This document shows, in pieces, positions 54,560 through 62,812 of a stretch of DNA of 64,000 nt. How positions within the stretch are numbered: position 1 is the stretch's first letter; every line of letters begins with the position of its first letter. The notes beneath the pieces were generated by a model, which saw only the letters and a list, made by a program, of their open reading frames with translations, was not told the DNA's origin and did no database searches. A program made the translations under genes and the position numbers. The stretch covers positions 62,001 to 126,000 of the forward strand of contig CALDWW010000013.1 in assembly GCA_937924335.1 (NCBI GenBank), written 5' to 3'. This DNA comes from an uncultured Gammaproteobacteria bacterium. Its GTDB lineage: Bacteria; Pseudomonadota; Gammaproteobacteria; Steroidobacterales; XN24.

Positions 54560-55981
54560 ATGTCACAACCCTTGCGCACACGGTTCGCGCCGAGCCCGAC
54601 AGGGCGCCTCCATCTTGGCAACGTAAGGACGGCGCTCTTCAATTTCCTCCTGGCCCGCATGGCCGGAGGCAGTTTCGTACTGCGAATCGAGGACACTGAT
54701 GCGGCGCGCAGCGAAGAGGACTCCGTTCGACAGATCGCTGAAGACCTTCGCTGGCTCGGTTTGCAGTGGGACGAGGGCCCGGAGGTCGGAGGCGGATACG
54801 GTCCCTATCGCCAGAGCGGGCGGGCGGGGATCTATCTGGAATTCATGGATCGACTGCGCCAGGCCGGCAGTGCATACGATTGCTGGCGAACGGATGATGA
54901 GCTGAGGATGTTCAGGAAGGCGCGCATCGCCGCCGGGCGCCCGCCGATCTACGATCGGCAGTGGGCGGCGTTGCCGGAAGACGAGGTCAGCCGGCGGCGG
55001 GAAGCCGGACAGTCGCCGGCGCTGAGGTTCAGCGTGCCTCGTGACGGGCAATTGCATTTCGAAGACTGTATCCGAGGGCGCCAGACCTTCGGCCTGGCCG
55101 AGATAGGCGACTTCGTTATCGGGCGGTCCGACGGGACCCCGTCTTTCTTCTTCAGTAATGCGCTGGATGACTCCCTGATGGGCCTGACACATGTCTTGCG
55201 CGGTGAGGACCATCTGAGTAACACCCCGAGACAGCTTCTGATATTGCAGGCGCTGGAATTACCGGCGCCAAGCTACGGTCACCTGCCGCTCCTCGTCGGG
55301 CCGGACGGTGCCCCGTTGTCCAAGCGCATGGGAAGTGCCGGTATGGCCGAGTTTCGGGCCGACGGCATCATGCCCGAGGCCCTGGCCAACTACGCCGCCC
55401 GCCTCGGGCACGCCAGCGACAGCGGCAAGCTGATGTCACTGGCCGAGTTGGCAGCCGAATTCCGGCTGGATAAGGTCGGTCGGTCCCCGGCGCGCTACGA
55501 CCCTATCCAGCTCGAGCACTGGCAAGGCCTCGCGGTCCATGCGGCAAGCGCGGAGCATCTTGCGGAGTGGGCCGGTCCTGGTGCGTTCGAGCGAGTCCCA
55601 TCCGACCGGCGGGAGGCATTCCTGGATTGTGTCCGGCCGAACGTGCTGCGGCCGGCGGATATCCCGCACTGGGCGGACGTCCTGTTTGGGAGAGGACCAC
55701 GGTTTTCGCCGTCCATGGTGCAGGAGTTGGAGCAGACGGGAGCCGCTTTCTTCTCGGCGGCCCTTGCTGGTATCGAAGCCGGAGCTCCAGATCTGGCCAC
55801 TATCGCCAACGCCGTCAAAGCAGGCCTGGGAGTCAAGGGACGACGTCTGTATCGTCCTTTGCGACTGGCCGTGACCGGCGCGGAATCCGGGCCGGAGCTA
55901 GGGCCTTTGATCGACCTGATGCCGACAGACACACTAAAGGCCCGGCTGGAACGCTGGACAGCTGTGAGGGATAGCTGCTGA
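54560..55981 (+). CDS. gltX: Glutamate--tRNA ligase
   Basis: GltX charges tRNA-Glu. The 473-aa class I synthetase has the HIGH-type motif in FAPSPTGRLHLGNVRTALFN and the KMSKS-type motif as SKRMGS, a variant seen in proteobacterial GluRS. LRIEDTD, GEDHLSNTP and the C-terminal helical anticodon region are present. Some species have a second GluRS that charges tRNA-Gln; sequence here cannot exclude that. The ATG at 54560 starts MSQPLRTRFAPSPTG. Its stop is directly followed by the ATG of cysS. Confidence 0.94.
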   Translation: MSQPLRTRFAPSPTGRLHLGNVRTALFNFLLARMAGGSFVLRIEDTDAARSEEDSVRQIAEDLRWLGLQWDEGPEVGGGYGPYRQSGRAGIYLEFMDRLRQAGSAYDCWRTDDELRMFRKARIAAGRPPIYDRQWAALPEDEVSRRREAGQSPALRFSVPRDGQLHFEDCIRGRQTFGLAEIGDFVIGRSDGTPSFFFSNALDDSLMGLTHVLRGEDHLSNTPRQLLILQALELPAPSYGHLPLLVGPDGAPLSKRMGSAGMAEFRADGIMPEALANYAARLGHASDSGKLMSLAELAAEFRLDKVGRSPARYDPIQLEHWQGLAVHAASAEHLAEWAGPGAFERVPSDRREAFLDCVRPNVLRPADIPHWADVLFGRGPRFSPSMVQELEQTGAAFFSAALAGIEAGAPDLATIANAVKAGLGVKGRRLYRPLRLAVTGAESGPELGPLIDLMPTDTLKARLERWTAVRDSC

Positions 55982-57427
55982 ATGATCAGGATCCATAACT
56001 CCCTGACCGGAAAGAAGGAGGCGTTGCAGCCGATCGAGGCCGGGCATGTGCGCATGTATGTATGCGGCATCACGGTCTATGACTACTGCCATATCGGCCA
56101 CGCACGCAGTCAGCTGGTCTTCGATGTCGTCTTGCGCTATCTCCGCTGGCGCGGCTATCGCGTCACTTACGTGCGCAACATTACCGACATCGATGACAAG
56201 ATCATCCGCCGGGCCGAAGAGAACGGCGAGGCTGTTGACGCGCTCACCGACCGATTTATCAATGCCATGCACGAGGATTTCGATGCCCTGGGCATGGAAC
56301 GGCCCACCGAGGAGCCCCGGGCGACCGGCCATATGGACGAGATCATCGCCATGGTCGAGGCCCTCATCGAGAAAGGCCATGCCTACGTCGGTTCCAATCG
56401 CGACGTGTACTACAGGGTCTCCAGTTTCGAGGATTACGGCCGGCTATCTGGCAAACGCCTGGATGACCTGCGGGCCGGTGCAAGGATCGAGGTCGAGGAG
56501 GCCAAGGAGGATCCACTGGATTTCGCCTTGTGGAAAGCCGCCAAGCCGGGCGAGCCGGCGTGGGATTCCCCCTGGGGACCAGGCCGTCCAGGATGGCACA
56601 TAGAATGCTCGGCCATGTCCACCAGCGCCCTGGGAAATCATTTCGACATCCATGGCGGCGGGATGGATCTCAAGTTCCCGCATCACGAGAACGAGATCGC
56701 GCAGTCTTGCGGGGCGACTCACGAGCCTTTCGTAAACATCTGGATGCACAACGGTTTCTTGCAGGTGCAGGACGAGAAGATGTCCAAGTCGCTGGGTAAC
56801 TTTCTCACCATCCGTGACATCCTCAAGCAGCATAGAGGGGAGGTCGTCCGCTACTTCATCCTGTCGCGCCACTACCGCCGACCGCTGAACTATTCGCAGG
56901 AGGACATCGTCAATTCACGAGCGGGCCTGGACCGTCTGTACACCGCTTTGCGTGGGGCGCCGGTGGCGGAGCAGCCGGATGAGTCGAGTCTGGATGACTT
57001 CCGCAAGGCGATGGATGACGACTTCAACACCGCGGGCGGGCTGGCGGCGATGCAGGATTGTGCATCGGCACTCAACAAGGCGAAGTCGTCGGCTGATGAG
57101 CCGGCCGCAGCGGCCTTCGCCAGGGCTCTGCTCGACATGGGTCAGGTCATCGGTGTGCTGCGCGAAGACCCGGACGGCTGGTTCAAGCGTGCCGACAGAC
57201 ATACAGCGCCTGCATCGCTCGAGATCAAGACTCATCCGGCTTCAATCGAAGTGACTGCGGCATCGCTTTCGGACGAAGGAATCGAGCAGAAGATCGCAGC
57301 GCGGAATCAGGCTCGAGCCAACAAGGATTGGGCCGAGGCAGACAAGATCCGTGACGAACTGGCGGACGCCGGCATCGTGCTTGAGGACGCTGGTGCCGGA
57401 GAGACCACCTGGCGACGCAGCCGTTAG
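55982..57427 (+). CDS. cysS: Cysteine--tRNA ligase
   Basis: CysS attaches cysteine to tRNA-Cys. The 481-aa enzyme has the zinc-site cysteine in [27 protein letters not shown] and the HHENEIAQS ligands, and an exact KMSKS. A short extra piece at about 425-437 ([16 protein letters not shown]) lies before the C-terminal domain. Start abuts the gltX stop, so the two synthetases are translated together. The end overlaps the convergent folD by four bases. Confidence 0.97.
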   Translation: MIRIHNSLTGKKEALQPIEAGHVRMYVCGITVYDYCHIGHARSQLVFDVVLRYLRWRGYRVTYVRNITDIDDKIIRRAEENGEAVDALTDRFINAMHEDFDALGMERPTEEPRATGHMDEIIAMVEALIEKGHAYVGSNRDVYYRVSSFEDYGRLSGKRLDDLRAGARIEVEEAKEDPLDFALWKAAKPGEPAWDSPWGPGRPGWHIECSAMSTSALGNHFDIHGGGMDLKFPHHENEIAQSCGATHEPFVNIWMHNGFLQVQDEKMSKSLGNFLTIRDILKQHRGEVVRYFILSRHYRRPLNYSQEDIVNSRAGLDRLYTALRGAPVAEQPDESSLDDFRKAMDDDFNTAGGLAAMQDCASALNKAKSSADEPAAAAFARALLDMGQVIGVLREDPDGWFKRADRHTAPASLEIKTHPASIEVTAASLSDEGIEQKIAARNQARANKDWAEADKIRDELADAGIVLEDAGAGETTWRRSR

Positions 57428-58296
57428 GCGGCGCTTGAGTGGTCCTGGTCGTGGATTTCGGCCGCCTCCAGGGTATTGCTGAGCAACATCGCCACCGTCA
57501 TCGGCCCGACGCCTCCCGGAACAGGCGTTATCAGTGAGGCGCGTGCGGCGGCGGCCTCGAACTCGACGTCCCCGACCAGACGCCCGTTCTCCGTTCGGCT
57601 GATACCGACGTCGATAACGATCGCTCCGGGCTTGACCCAGTCGCCGGGGATCAGGCCGGGCTTGCCTACCGCCACGACGAGGATATCGGCCCGCTCCACC
57701 TCGCTACGGAGATCCCGCGTAAATCGATGGCATACGGTCGTCGTGGCGCCATGCAGCAGCAGTTCCAGGCACATCGGGCGTCCGACCAGGTTCGAGGCGC
57801 CGACTACCACGGCATGCTGCCCCATGGGGTCGACCTGACAGTGTTCAAGCAGCTTCATGATGCCCAGGGGCGTACAGGCGCGCAGACGCGGGATCCGTTG
57901 CGCAAGTCTTCCTACGTTGTAAGGATGGAAGCCGTCTACGTCCTTGGCGGGATCGATGTATTCGATGACCTGGGACGAATCGAGCTGCTCGGGCAGGGGG
58001 AGTTGCACCAGGATGCCGTCGATGCGCGGATCCTCGTTCAGCCTGAAGATCAGTTCCCTGAGTTCGCCCTGGGTCGTATCCGCTGGAAGATCATAGGCTT
58101 CGGAGAAAAAACCGGCTTTCTCGCAGGCCTGATGCTTGTTTCGCACATAGACCGCCGATGCCGGATCGTCGCCCACCATGATGACCGCCAGGCCTGGCGG
58201 TCTCTGGCCACCGGCCTGGCGATTCTCCACACGTCTGCGGATGTCTTCGCGAATGCCGGCGGAGATCTTCTTTCCGTCGATTAGGCGGGCGGTCAT
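57424..58296 (-). CDS. folD: Bifunctional methylenetetrahydrofolate dehydrogenase/cyclohydrolase
   Basis: FolD interconverts 5,10-methylene- and 10-formyl-THF. From the ATG at 58296 the product is 290 aa with [14 protein letters not shown] (catalytic lysine), [34 protein letters not shown] and [19 protein letters not shown]. An AAGAG ribosome site precedes this start; further ATGs at 58338 and 58374 would lengthen it beyond the family. It is divergent from the tRNA operon. Confidence 0.96.
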   Translation of the reverse strand: MTARLIDGKKISAGIREDIRRRVENRQAGGQRPPGLAVIMVGDDPASAVYVRNKHQACEKAGFFSEAYDLPADTTQGELRELIFRLNEDPRIDGILVQLPLPEQLDSSQVIEYIDPAKDVDGFHPYNVGRLAQRIPRLRACTPLGIMKLLEHCQVDPMGQHAVVVGASNLVGRPMCLELLLHGATTTVCHRFTRDLRSEVERADILVVAVGKPGLIPGDWVKPGAIVIDVGISRTENGRLVGDVEFEAAAARASLITPVPGGVGPMTVAMLLSNTLEAAEIHDQDHSSAA

Positions 58297-58375
58297 GGAC
58301 TCTTGGCCGGGATCATCAACAGGATTTGATTCTCGCATGGCGGAGCGATGTCGAACAAGGAAGATCGGGCGCAAA

Positions 58376-58404
58376 TTGACTGGTTATTGGGGCGGTCGTA
58401 TCAT
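58376..58404 (+). promoter_or_regulatory. Strong sigma-70 promoter of the tRNA operon
   Basis: TTGACT (58376-58381), a 17-base spacer, and TATCAT (58399-58404). The bases just after the -10 are GC-rich (CCTGCG), the discriminator feature of stable-RNA promoters under ppGpp control. Transcription would start near 58411, 45 bases before the first tRNA. Confidence 0.75.
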
Positions 58405-58455
58405 CCTGCGTCCTTGACCGGCTGGCCAGGGCCGACACGATGATCGTGAGAATGT

Positions 58456-58532
58456 CGGGGCATGGCGCAGTCTGGTAGCGCATCTGCTTTGGGAGCAGAG
58501 GGTCGGGGGTTCAAATCCCTCTGCCCCGACCA
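58456..58532 (+). tRNA. tRNA-Pro (anticodon TGG)
   Basis: Acceptor stem CGGGGCA/TGCCCCG, discriminator A and encoded CCA. The anticodon stem TCTGC/GCAGA holds the loop TTTGGGA, giving TGG. Length 77, like E. coli tRNA-Pro. First gene of a four-tRNA operon. Confidence 0.96.
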
Positions 58533-58569
58533 CCCTCACTGCCGCGGATGGCCGGGAGAGGGCGACTAG

Positions 58570-58646
58570 GCGCCCGTAGCTCAACCGGATAGAGCATCGG
58601 CCTTCTAAGCCGAGGGTTGCAGGTTCGAGTCCTGCCGGGCGCGCCA
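58570..58646 (+). tRNA. tRNA-Arg (anticodon TCT)
   Basis: Acceptor stem GCGCCCG/CGGGCGC, discriminator G, encoded CCA. The anticodon stem TCGGC/GCCGA encloses CTTCTAA, giving TCT. It reads AGA/AGG codons. Confidence 0.96.
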
Positions 58647-58667
58647 TCGCCCGTTAGGAATAACAAT

Positions 58668-58744
58668 GGTGGGCGTAGCTCAGCTGGTAGAGCCCCGGAT
58701 TGTGGATCCGGTCGTCGTGGGTTCGAATCCCATCGTCCACCCCA
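58668..58744 (+). tRNA. tRNA-His (anticodon GTG)
   Basis: Includes the extra 5' G (position -1) opposite C73, the identity element of tRNA-His. Acceptor GTGGGCG/CGTCCAC with one G-T pair; anticodon loop TTGTGGA; encoded CCA. Confidence 0.96.
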
Positions 58745-58787
58745 CTTTACAAGGCGGCGAGCAGAGATTAGATTGCGCCGCTCGCAA

Positions 58788-58863
<76 letters not shown>

Positions 58864-58869
58864 GTCATC

Positions 58870-58902
58870 GGCCCGCGGTGTTTCCGCGGGCCTTTTATTT
58901 AT
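58870..58902 (+). terminator. Rho-independent terminator of the tRNA operon
   Basis: A perfect 9-bp GC-rich stem (58870-58878 with 58884-58892), loop TGTTT, then TTTTATTTAT. This is the clearest intrinsic terminator in the window and separates the four-tRNA unit from the tRNA-Leu/tig unit. Confidence 0.93.
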
Positions 58903-58961
58903 CCTCTCCCGGGTGCCGTGCCAAAGCGCGGGCCGGGACAGTTTTCCGCCAGCGGGTCGGC

Positions 58962-58967
58962 TATAAT
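58962..58967 (+). promoter_or_regulatory. -10 element upstream of tRNA-Leu and tig
   Basis: An exact TATAAT, about 55 bases before tRNA-Leu. No good -35 is seen at 16-18 bases. It follows the tRNA terminator, so a separate promoter is needed here; the run tRNA-Leu to tig may depend on it. Confidence 0.45.
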
Positions 58968-59022
58968 AATGGGTCGGCTCGCTCGCCGGGGAGATCGGTC
59001 TGGCGAGCCAGACCGGTCGCCT

Positions 59023-59111
59023 GCGAAAGTGGCGGAACTGGTAGACGCGCCGGGTTTAGGTCCCGGTGGGGTTGATCCCCCGTGAGAGTTCGAGTCTCTC
59101 CTTTCGCACCA
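59023..59111 (+). tRNA. tRNA-Leu (anticodon TAG)
   Basis: A class II tRNA of 89 bases with a long variable arm. Acceptor GCGAAAG/CTTTCGC, discriminator A, encoded CCA; anticodon stem CCGGG/CCCGG with loop TTTAGGT gives TAG. Lies 83 bases before tig with no clear terminator between them. Confidence 0.96.
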
Positions 59112-59194
59112 GATTAGAGGGCTCGGACGGGCCTTGTAGGTGCCGCCGTAGGGGCGCCACCGGGATGTATGAACAGAGATTGAGGGAACACCGG

Positions 59195-60490
59195 ATGATG
59201 GTTTCGGTTGAGACGACTGGCGGTCTTGAGCGCCGGATGAAGGTACAGGTGCCAGCCGACAGGATCGAGAACGAGGTCGACACCCGGCTGCAGAGCTATG
59301 GCAAGACTGCCAAGATCAAGGGATTCCGCCCTGGCAAGGTGCCGATGAAGGTCATACGGCAGCGCTATGGCGGGCAGATTCGCCAGGAAGTGCTGGGAGA
59401 GGTCATGCAATCCAGCTACTTCGAGGCCATCAGCCAGGAGAAGCTCCGCCCCGCGGGCGGGCCCAGGATCGAGCCCGACAAAGTCGAGCAGGGCCAGGAT
59501 CTCGAATATACCGCCATCTTCGAGGTATACCCGGAGTTCGAACTCAAGGGGCACGAGGGGATCGAGGTGGATCGTCCAGTGGCTGAGATCGGCGATGAGG
59601 ACATCGAAGAGATGATGAGCAACCTCCGCCGGCAGCGTTCAGAGTGGCTGGAGATAGAAGGCGCGGCCGAGCCGGGGCATCGGGTAATCGTCGATTTTGA
59701 GGGCAAACTTGACGGAGAGTCGTTCACGGGTGGCAGCGGGCAGGAGGTACCCATCGTTCTTGGAGAGGGTGGCATGCTGCCTGACTTCGAGGGCGGGCTG
59801 ACGGGCATGTCGGCCAACGAAGAGAAGGACATCAAGGTGTCATTTCCGGAGGAATATGGCGCCGAGGAACTCGCGGGGAAAGTCGCAGATTTCCACGTCA
59901 AGGTTACCAAGGTGGAAGAGCGCGAACTGCCCGAGCTCGACGACGAATTCTGCAAGGCCTTCGGCATTCAGGAGGGTGGAGTTGAAAAGCTCCGGGATGA
60001 GGTGGCGGACAACATGCGCAGGGAAATGGAGCAGACTGTGCGCCTCAAGCTCAAGGAACAGATCATGGATGGCCTGCTGGCCAGGAATGAACTGGATCTG
60101 CCCGGGGTGCTCGTCGAGGACGAGATCCGCGGTCTCCGAGAGTCGGCCGCCCGACGCATGGGAGTGGATCCCAGCGAGGCCTCGAATCTGCCTCCCAGAG
60201 ACACGGTCGAGGAGCCTGCCCGCCGCCGGGTGAAGCTCGGTCTGCTGGTAGCGGAGATTATCCGCCAGAGTGAGATCCAGCTCGACCAGACGCGCGTCCG
60301 CGAGCGGATCAAGGAACTGGCTGCCGGCTACCGCAATCCTGACGAGGTCATCAAACTCTACACGGGCAACCGTCAGTTGATGGACCAGCTCGAGATGGAG
60401 ATCATGGAGGAGCAGGTTGTGGATTGGTTGATAGAACGCGCAGTTATCAGGGAAAATGCCATGCCATTCAAGGAGTTAATGAATCCTTAA
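59195..60490 (+). CDS. tig: Trigger factor
   Basis: Trigger factor is a ribosome-bound chaperone with peptidyl-prolyl isomerase activity. The 431-aa protein starts MMVSVETTGGLERRM, has the ribosome-binding signature GFRPGKVPMKVIRQRYG (about residues 43-59), a central FKBP domain (about 160-245, with DFEGKLDGESFTGGSG) and a long helical C-terminal arm. AGGGAA ribosome site. Heads the tig-clpP-clpX-lon proteostasis block, in the same order as E. coli. A 9-bp terminator hairpin follows. Confidence 0.97.
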   Translation: MMVSVETTGGLERRMKVQVPADRIENEVDTRLQSYGKTAKIKGFRPGKVPMKVIRQRYGGQIRQEVLGEVMQSSYFEAISQEKLRPAGGPRIEPDKVEQGQDLEYTAIFEVYPEFELKGHEGIEVDRPVAEIGDEDIEEMMSNLRRQRSEWLEIEGAAEPGHRVIVDFEGKLDGESFTGGSGQEVPIVLGEGGMLPDFEGGLTGMSANEEKDIKVSFPEEYGAEELAGKVADFHVKVTKVEERELPELDDEFCKAFGIQEGGVEKLRDEVADNMRREMEQTVRLKLKEQIMDGLLARNELDLPGVLVEDEIRGLRESAARRMGVDPSEASNLPPRDTVEEPARRRVKLGLLVAEIIRQSEIQLDQTRVRERIKELAAGYRNPDEVIKLYTGNRQLMDQLEMEIMEEQVVDWLIERAVIRENAMPFKELMNP

Positions 60491-60519
60491 TAGGTCCGGC
60501 ATCAAGCTGTGGAATCCTC

Positions 60520-60560
60520 GGAGCCCCGTCAGGTCTTGACCGGCGGGGCTCCGTGTTTTC
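60520..60560 (+). terminator. Terminator after tig
   Basis: GGAGCCCCG (60520-60528) pairs perfectly with CGGGGCTCC (60544-60552), with an inner GTCA/TGAC pairing, and is followed by GTGTTTTC. It should end much of the tig transcript and leave clpP to its own promoter. Confidence 0.8.
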
Positions 60561-60573
60561 TGGTCCCAGCCAC

Positions 60574-60602
60574 TTGCAACCCGGGCCGCCTCGACTGACT
60601 AT
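60574..60602 (+). promoter_or_regulatory. Candidate promoter of clpP with shared TTGCAAC-C-CGGG element
   Basis: TTGCAA (60574-60579) is 17 bases from GACTAT (60597-60602). The twelve bases TTGCAACCCGGG differ at one position from TTGCAACGCGGG in front of clpX, and both sit about 60 bases before the ATG. The element may be a common promoter or binding site for the two genes. Confidence 0.4.
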
Positions 60603-60631
60603 AGACACAAGCAATCCAAGTGGAGTTCTCA

Positions 60632-61267
60632 ATGGAAACAAAGGCACTGAATCTGGTGCCGATGGTGGTAGAGCAGACCGCCCGTGGCGAACGAGCCTAC
60701 GACATCTACTCCAGGCTATTGAAGGAGCGGGTAGTGTTCATCGTCGGCCCTGTCGAGGATCACATGGCCAACCTGGTCGTGGCGCAGCTGCTGTACCTGG
60801 AATCGGAGAATCCGGACAAGGACGTTCACCTATATATAAATTCCCCTGGCGGTGTTGTGACGGCCGGCATGTCGATCTATGACACCATGCAATTCATCAA
60901 GCCGGACGTATCCTCCATATGCGTCGGCCAGGCGGCGAGCATGGGAGCTCTGTTACTGGCCGGCGGAGCCAAGGGGAAGCGTTTCTGCCTGCCCCATTCG
61001 CGGATGATGATTCACCAGCCCCTGGGTGGATTCCAGGGCCAGGCATCCGACATCGACATCCACGCGAAGGAAGTCCTGAAACTCCGGGATCAGCTGAACG
61101 CGATCCTCGCCCACCACACCGGGCAGGATGTCGAAAAGATCGCCCAGGATACCGACAGGGACAATTTCCTGGGGCCCGACGAAGCCGTCGAGTTCGGTCT
61201 GGTGGATCGAGTGCTGCGTCACCGGGGTGAGGCAGTGACAATGGATACGGTAGGGACTGACGACTGA
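60632..61267 (+). CDS. clpP: ATP-dependent Clp protease proteolytic subunit
   Basis: ClpP is the serine peptidase barrel that works with ClpX or ClpA. From the ATG at 60632 (GGAG site seven bases upstream) it is 211 aa. The triad is S103 ([11 protein letters not shown]), H128 (SRMMIHQP) and D177 (DTDRDNFL), with the same spacings as in E. coli (25 and 49). [22 protein letters not shown] and [13 protein letters not shown] are also present. Confidence 0.98.
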   Translation: METKALNLVPMVVEQTARGERAYDIYSRLLKERVVFIVGPVEDHMANLVVAQLLYLESENPDKDVHLYINSPGGVVTAGMSIYDTMQFIKPDVSSICVGQAASMGALLLAGGAKGKRFCLPHSRMMIHQPLGGFQGQASDIDIHAKEVLKLRDQLNAILAHHTGQDVEKIAQDTDRDNFLGPDEAVEFGLVDRVLRHRGEAVTMDTVGTDD

Positions 61268-61307
61268 GATGCCTGCAGACAGCGGCATTTCCCGGCGTAC
61301 CACGTCT

Positions 61308-61337
61308 TTGCAACGCGGGATGCGCACATGATATATA
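61308..61337 (+). promoter_or_regulatory. Candidate promoter of clpX
   Basis: TTGCAA (61308-61313) and TATATA (61332-61337) with an 18-base spacer. It carries the TTGCAACGCGGG element shared with the clpP upstream region. It gives clpX transcription independent of clpP. Confidence 0.4.
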
Positions 61338-61369
61338 GGCCTCGGTGGGGACTGATCCAAAGGTGACGA

Positions 61370-62683
61370 ATGTCTGACGATACTCGCGGCAGGAACGAAG
61401 ACGGCAAGCTGCTTTACTGCTCGTTCTGCGGCAAGAGCCAGCATGAGGTGAGGAAACTCATCGCTGGCCCGTCGGTGTTCATCTGTGACGAGTGCGTTGA
61501 ACTGTGCAACGACATCATCCGGGAAGAGCTCGAGGACAAGTCAGAACCTGGCGCCAGTAAGCTTCCAAAACCACAGGAAATCAAGGACGTACTTGATCAG
61601 TACGTCGTCGGGCAGCAGGCGGCCAAGAAAGTCCTCTCCGTCGCGGTCTATAACCACTACAAGCGGTTGGAGAGCCGGACCAAGGAAAGGACGAAAGATG
61701 AGGTGGAGCTCGCCAAGAGCAACATCCTGCTTATCGGGCCCACCGGATGTGGCAAGACCCTGCTCGCTGAGACACTCGCCAGACTTTTGAATGTGCCGTT
61801 CACGATTGCCGATGCGACGACCCTGACGGAAGCGGGCTATGTCGGTGAGGACGTGGAGAACATAATTCAGAAGCTTCTCCAGAAGTGCGACTACGATGTG
61901 GAGAAGGCCCAGACCGGGATCGTATATATCGATGAAATCGACAAGATCTCCCGCAAGTCGGACAATCCCAGCATCACCAGGGATGTCTCGGGTGAGGGCG
62001 TGCAACAAGCGCTCCTCAAGCTCATCGAGGGAACCGTCGCGTCGGTTCCCCCCCAGGGGGGAAGAAAACATCCCCAGCAGGAGTTCCTGCAGGTGGATAC
62101 GGCCAACATCCTGTTTGTCTGCGGCGGCGCTTTCGCTGGGCTGGAGAAGATCATTCTCAACCGGTCCCAGAAGAGCGGAATCGGATTCGTCGCCGAGGTG
62201 AAAGGCGAGGAGGAGCAGGCAAGTATCGGTGAACTGCTGCATGATGTGGAGCCCGAGGACCTGATCAAATTCGGCCTGATCCCGGAGTTCGTGGGACGTC
62301 TGCCTGTCGTGGCTACTCTCGAGGAGTTGGACGAAGACGCCCTCGTCACGATCCTGGTCGAGCCAAAGAATGCTCTGACAAAGCAGTACAGGAAGCTGTT
62401 CGAGATGGAAGGCGCGGAGCTCGAATTCCGCGAAGATGCTCTGCGGGCGGTGGCTAAGAGGGCGATGAAGCGGAAGACCGGTGCCCGGGGCCTGCGCACG
62501 ATCCTGGAGACGGTGTTACTCGACACCATGTACGAGCTGCCTTCCCAGGACAACGTTACCAAAGTGGTCGTTGATGAGGCGGTCGTAAGCGGCGAGACCA
62601 AACCTTATGTAATCTATGAGTCGGAGGAGGCGCGATCAGCGGTCGAAGACCAGCAGCAGCGCCCCACCGGGTCAGCCTACTAG
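61370..62683 (+). CDS. clpX: ATP-dependent Clp protease ATP-binding subunit ClpX
   Basis: ClpX is the AAA+ unfoldase that feeds ClpP. The 437-aa product has the N-terminal zinc-binding domain (CSFCGKSQ ... CDECVELC), the Walker [16 protein letters not shown], Walker [10 protein letters not shown], the substrate loop [10 protein letters not shown] and a conserved IGF-type ClpP loop in the form [17 protein letters not shown] precedes the ATG. It is 102 bp after clpP. Confidence 0.98.
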   Translation: MSDDTRGRNEDGKLLYCSFCGKSQHEVRKLIAGPSVFICDECVELCNDIIREELEDKSEPGASKLPKPQEIKDVLDQYVVGQQAAKKVLSVAVYNHYKRLESRTKERTKDEVELAKSNILLIGPTGCGKTLLAETLARLLNVPFTIADATTLTEAGYVGEDVENIIQKLLQKCDYDVEKAQTGIVYIDEIDKISRKSDNPSITRDVSGEGVQQALLKLIEGTVASVPPQGGRKHPQQEFLQVDTANILFVCGGAFAGLEKIILNRSQKSGIGFVAEVKGEEEQASIGELLHDVEPEDLIKFGLIPEFVGRLPVVATLEELDEDALVTILVEPKNALTKQYRKLFEMEGAELEFREDALRAVAKRAMKRKTGARGLRTILETVLLDTMYELPSQDNVTKVVVDEAVVSGETKPYVIYESEEARSAVEDQQQRPTGSAY

Positions 62684-62708
62684 CAGTCGAGACGGGTCGC
62701 TCACGACC

Positions 62709-62737
62709 CTTGAAAGCGGCCGGCAGCGGCCGCATAT
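62709..62737 (+). promoter_or_regulatory. Sigma-32 type heat-shock promoter for lon
   Basis: CTTGAAA (62709-62715) is an exact sigma-32 -35 element; 14 bases later CCGCATAT (62730-62737) matches the CCCCATnT -10 at most positions. It lies 76 bases before the lon start. Lon is a known member of the heat-shock regulon in related bacteria. Confidence 0.72.
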
Positions 62738-62812
62738 CTGTCCCCTGACGGGCCGCTCCTGGCCCAAGTCGATCGTCAGTCCATTGACCAGACAGTGAAG
62801 GTAATCTGAATC

